In this document: positions 62,133 through 64,000 of the stretch, piece by piece | Layout: every line of letters starts with the position of its first letter | How positions within the stretch are numbered: the stretch's first letter is position 1 | Assembly: GCA_035651995.1 (NCBI GenBank) | Contig: DASRER010000038.1 | Location: 59,616 to 123,615, forward strand | Reading direction: 5' to 3' | Source: Terriglobales bacterium | Lineage (GTDB): Bacteria > Acidobacteriota > Terriglobia > Terriglobales > Acidobacteriaceae | DNA: 64,000 bases | The notes under the pieces: model-generated | The model's input: only the letters and a program-made list of their open reading frames with translations | Databases searched by the model: none | What the model was told of the DNA's origin: nothing | Position numbers and translations under genes: made by a program

Positions 62133-62603
62133 CTACCTCAATTCCGGATGGGCCCGCACGTACTCGATGGCGTTCTTCGCCATGTCGCGCTCGCCGCGAT
62201 AGCTCAGGAGTCTTGACGCGTCGTCGAGCGGGATCCACTCGGCAGCGGCGACTTCGTGCCGCATCTCGTCAGAGATGTTGCCCAGTTTCCCGTCGCGGTA
62301 GAGGAATAGATAGAAGGTGACGATCTTGAAGACGCGTTGGCCGTCGCCCCACGTGCGGCGGTAGACGTACTTGACGTCGCCCAGCTTGCCCACCAGTTCG
62401 GCGTCGAGGCCGGTTTCTTCGCGGACCTCGCGCAGCGCGGTCTGTTGCGGGCGCTCGCCGGGATCGACGATGCCCTTGGGCAGGGCGAGGACGCGCGGCT
62501 GGCTGGCGTTCGCGGCGTCGCGGCGCGGCTCGATGGCGGCCAGCTGCCACTTGCCGCGAAAGCGGCGCAGCACAACACCACCGGCTGAGAATTCGCGCGC
62601 CAT
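62133..62603 (-). CDS. NUDIX hydrolase
   Basis: The product has 156 residues from ATG 62603 ([14 protein letters not shown]); a longer frame to 62678 is not needed. The NUDIX box is GIVDPGERPQQTALREVREETGL (G-x5-E-x7-REUxEExGU), complete. Such enzymes hydrolyse nucleoside diphosphate derivatives or diadenosine polyphosphates; the substrate is unknown. Confidence 0.92.
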   Translation of the reverse strand: MAREFSAGGVVLRRFRGKWQLAAIEPRRDAANASQPRVLALPKGIVDPGERPQQTALREVREETGLDAELVGKLGDVKYVYRRTWGDGQRVFKIVTFYLFLYRDGKLGNISDEMRHEVAAAEWIPLDDASRLLSYRGERDMAKNAIEYVRAHPELR

Positions 62604-62800
62604 GGTCTTGATCGTCAGAACGGGGAGGCCAGTCTGCCCCCGGGCGCGGCATGGGTGCAAGGCCCGGCGGAAAACCACGGCGCAGGGTAATCAGGCGGCG
62701 TATCCAAAGTAATGGCCAGATGGCCGCGCAACCAGCAATTCTGGCGCGCCAGGGCGCATCATTGTTGCTGCTGGTTGCATCGAACTAAGGGCAGAGCTTT

Positions 62801-63727
62801 ATGAGCAAACTCGCCCGGCTGGCACGATCGCTGCACGTTTTCGCGGAGAACCTGAAGCGTCCTCCGGTGCTGGCGCCGGCGACTGCGCCATGGCAGCGTC
62901 CGCGCGTGGGCGTGGCGCTGGGTGGCGGATTCGCGCGTGGACTCGCCCACCTGGGCGTGATGAAGGTCCTGGAAGACGAGCAAATTCCCATCGATTATGT
63001 TGCCGGCACCAGCGTGGGCGCGGTGCTGGGCGCCATGTACGCCAGCGGGGTTTCCGTCCAAGAGATGCTCGAGGTCGCGCACTTGGTGCGCTTCAAAGAC
63101 TTCGCGCGCTGGACGGTGTCGCGCTTCGGCTTCTGCTCCAACGATCGCATGTCGATCTTCCTGCACAAACTGGTCCGCGTGAAGACGTTCGAAGAGCTGC
63201 GGCTGCCGCTGGCGGTGGCCGCGACCGACTTCGTGACCGGCGACGCGGTGGTGTTCCGCTCCGGCCCGCTGGTGGACGCGATACGCGCCAGCTGCGCCTA
63301 TCCGGGTATGTTCCTGCCGGTGAACATAAACGGACGGCTGCTAGTGGATGGGCTGCTGGCGCATCCGGTACCGAGCGCGCCCCTGCGCGAGATGGGCGCC
63401 GACCGCGTGATCGGAATCCACCTGAGCGCGCACTGGGTGAACCTGCGCGGGCCGCGGCATGTGTTCGACGTGATCGGGCAATGCTTCTCCATCGCGCAGG
63501 AAAAAATGAGCGGGGTGTGGCGCGCAGCCAGCGACGTGGTGCTGGAGCCCAACGTGGACGGAATTCCTTACGACGCCTTCGAGCGCGCGCCGGAGATGAT
63601 CCTGGCCGGCGAAGCGGCGGCGCGGGCGGCGCTGCCGCAGATCAGGCAGTGGATCGCGGAACCGGCGGTTGCTGTTGCTCCCGCGCGGCCGAGGACGGCG
63701 CCGAGGGTTGAGCCGGCGGTGGGGTAG
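62801..63727 (+). CDS. Patatin-like phospholipase
   Basis: The product has 308 residues from ATG 62801. The oxyanion loop is GGGFARGLAHLG (about 41-52), the nucleophile GTSVGA (about 69-74, G-x-S-x-G) and the catalytic Asp is in LLVDGLLAHPVP (about residue 188). These are the elements of RssA/YchK-like patatins, which cleave lipids with a Ser-Asp dyad. No signal peptide, so probably cytosolic. The last 25 residues are Ala/Pro-rich. It is bracketed by the dispersed repeats. Confidence 0.92.
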   Translation: MSKLARLARSLHVFAENLKRPPVLAPATAPWQRPRVGVALGGGFARGLAHLGVMKVLEDEQIPIDYVAGTSVGAVLGAMYASGVSVQEMLEVAHLVRFKDFARWTVSRFGFCSNDRMSIFLHKLVRVKTFEELRLPLAVAATDFVTGDAVVFRSGPLVDAIRASCAYPGMFLPVNINGRLLVDGLLAHPVPSAPLREMGADRVIGIHLSAHWVNLRGPRHVFDVIGQCFSIAQEKMSGVWRAASDVVLEPNVDGIPYDAFERAPEMILAGEAAARAALPQIRQWIAEPAVAVAPARPRTAPRVEPAVG

Positions 63728-63783
63728 GGCGCGACCACGCCCTTCGCCCCCGAAAGCTTCGGAGTCTCCCTCCAAACTTGAAG

Positions 63784-64000
63784 TCATGCTGAGCGGAGGC
63801 CCGCCCCAGCGGGCCGGAGTCGAAGCATCCCTACTCGACCTCGGCTGCTGGGTCGAAGTAGGGATCCTTCGACTCGCGCTTCGCGCTCGCTCAGGATGAC
63901 GACAATACCCACACAGGCGACGTAGCAAGCTATGTCTCTACGTTCTGCAACCCCTTCAGAGCGTCATGCTGAGCGGAGGCCCGCCCCAAGCGGGCCGGAG
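63784..64000. repeat. Inverted copy of the long dispersed repeat, continuing past the edge
   Basis: The block 63815-63874 is the reverse complement of 60961-61020 with one mismatch over 60 bp, and the match continues on both sides, including the TCATCCTGAGCG, CAATACCCACACAGG and CTACGTTCTGCA words. The three genes 61351-63727 are thus flanked by inverted copies about 2.5 kb apart. Confidence 0.85.

Noticed and set aside
61351..63727. Composite transposon made of the flanking repeats
   Set aside because: No transposase gene is inside or next to the repeats; they look like dispersed intergenic repeats also found singly.

Overview
The window is a chromosomal segment of a GC-rich bacterium (about 65% G+C by eye). 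It is most likely a soil Acidobacteriota of the Terriglobia/Koribacter type. This lineage call is an inference from gene content (DUF2911, GxxExxY, B-box plus LiaF-like membrane proteins, a DedA-rhodanese fusion, a split transketolase, a split glycine dehydrogenase) and from the very many short dispersed palindromic repeats. No rRNA, CRISPR array, phage or replication origin is visible. One tRNA gene (Arg, anticodon CCG) is present.

Layout. 1-10.3 kb: a FecR-domain protein running off the left edge, then a tightly overlapping four-gene plus-strand operon: HEAT-repeat membrane protein, processive family 2 glycosyltransferase, TPR/glycoside-hydrolase-like protein, and TPR/outer-membrane beta-barrel. 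It looks like a complete polysaccharide synthesis, processing and export system. 10.3-13.6 kb: a repeated structured intergenic element, then a Ser/Thr kinase fused to a degenerate nucleotide-cyclase-like domain, and a phospholipid-methyltransferase-like enzyme. 13.7-19.6 kb: lipid and envelope genes (DUF2071, DedA-rhodanese with an in-frame UGA, CDP-alcohol phosphatidyltransferase, acyl-CoA ligase-ACP-acyltransferase fusion, small membrane protein). 19.6-32.3 kb: DNA polymerase IV, tRNA-Arg, an orphan response regulator, persulfide-dioxygenase-like MBL/rhodanese protein, OsmC, PilT-like ATPase, split transketolase with a GAF protein, MutL, a winged-helix protein and cytidylate kinase.

32.7-36.5 kb: a five-gene minus-strand envelope-stress operon (ECF sigma, anti-sigma, two LiaF/DUF5668 membrane proteins, DUF4097 protein). 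36.7-38.3 kb: a lower-GC island with a DNA methyltransferase and a probable restriction endonuclease. 38.3-50.1 kb: GlgC, SDR enzyme, DUF2911 lipoprotein-like protein, a decayed GxxExxY cassette, the glycine cleavage operon (gcvT-gcvH-gcvPA-gcvPB), a 55-residue Cys-rich protein and a methylmalonyl-CoA mutase-type large subunit. 50.2-53.4 kb: a response regulator fused to a thioredoxin-reductase-like flavoenzyme, followed by a cNMP-binding histidine kinase.

53.4-60.9 kb: a second copy of the structured intergenic element, an S4 RNA-binding protein, and a fatty-acid beta-oxidation operon (fadB-fadA-acyl-CoA dehydrogenase). An intact GxxExxY cassette with 33-bp terminal inverted repeats is inserted in this operon, and a FadR-type palindrome lies upstream of it. 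61-64 kb: VIT-family transporter, NUDIX hydrolase and patatin-like phospholipase, bracketed by long direct and inverted copies of a dispersed repeat.

The best candidates for something new are the HEAT/GT2/GH/porin polysaccharide operon, the UGA codon inside the DedA-rhodanese active-site loop, the paired intergenic element, the GxxExxY cassettes, and the response regulator-flavoenzyme/kinase pair.
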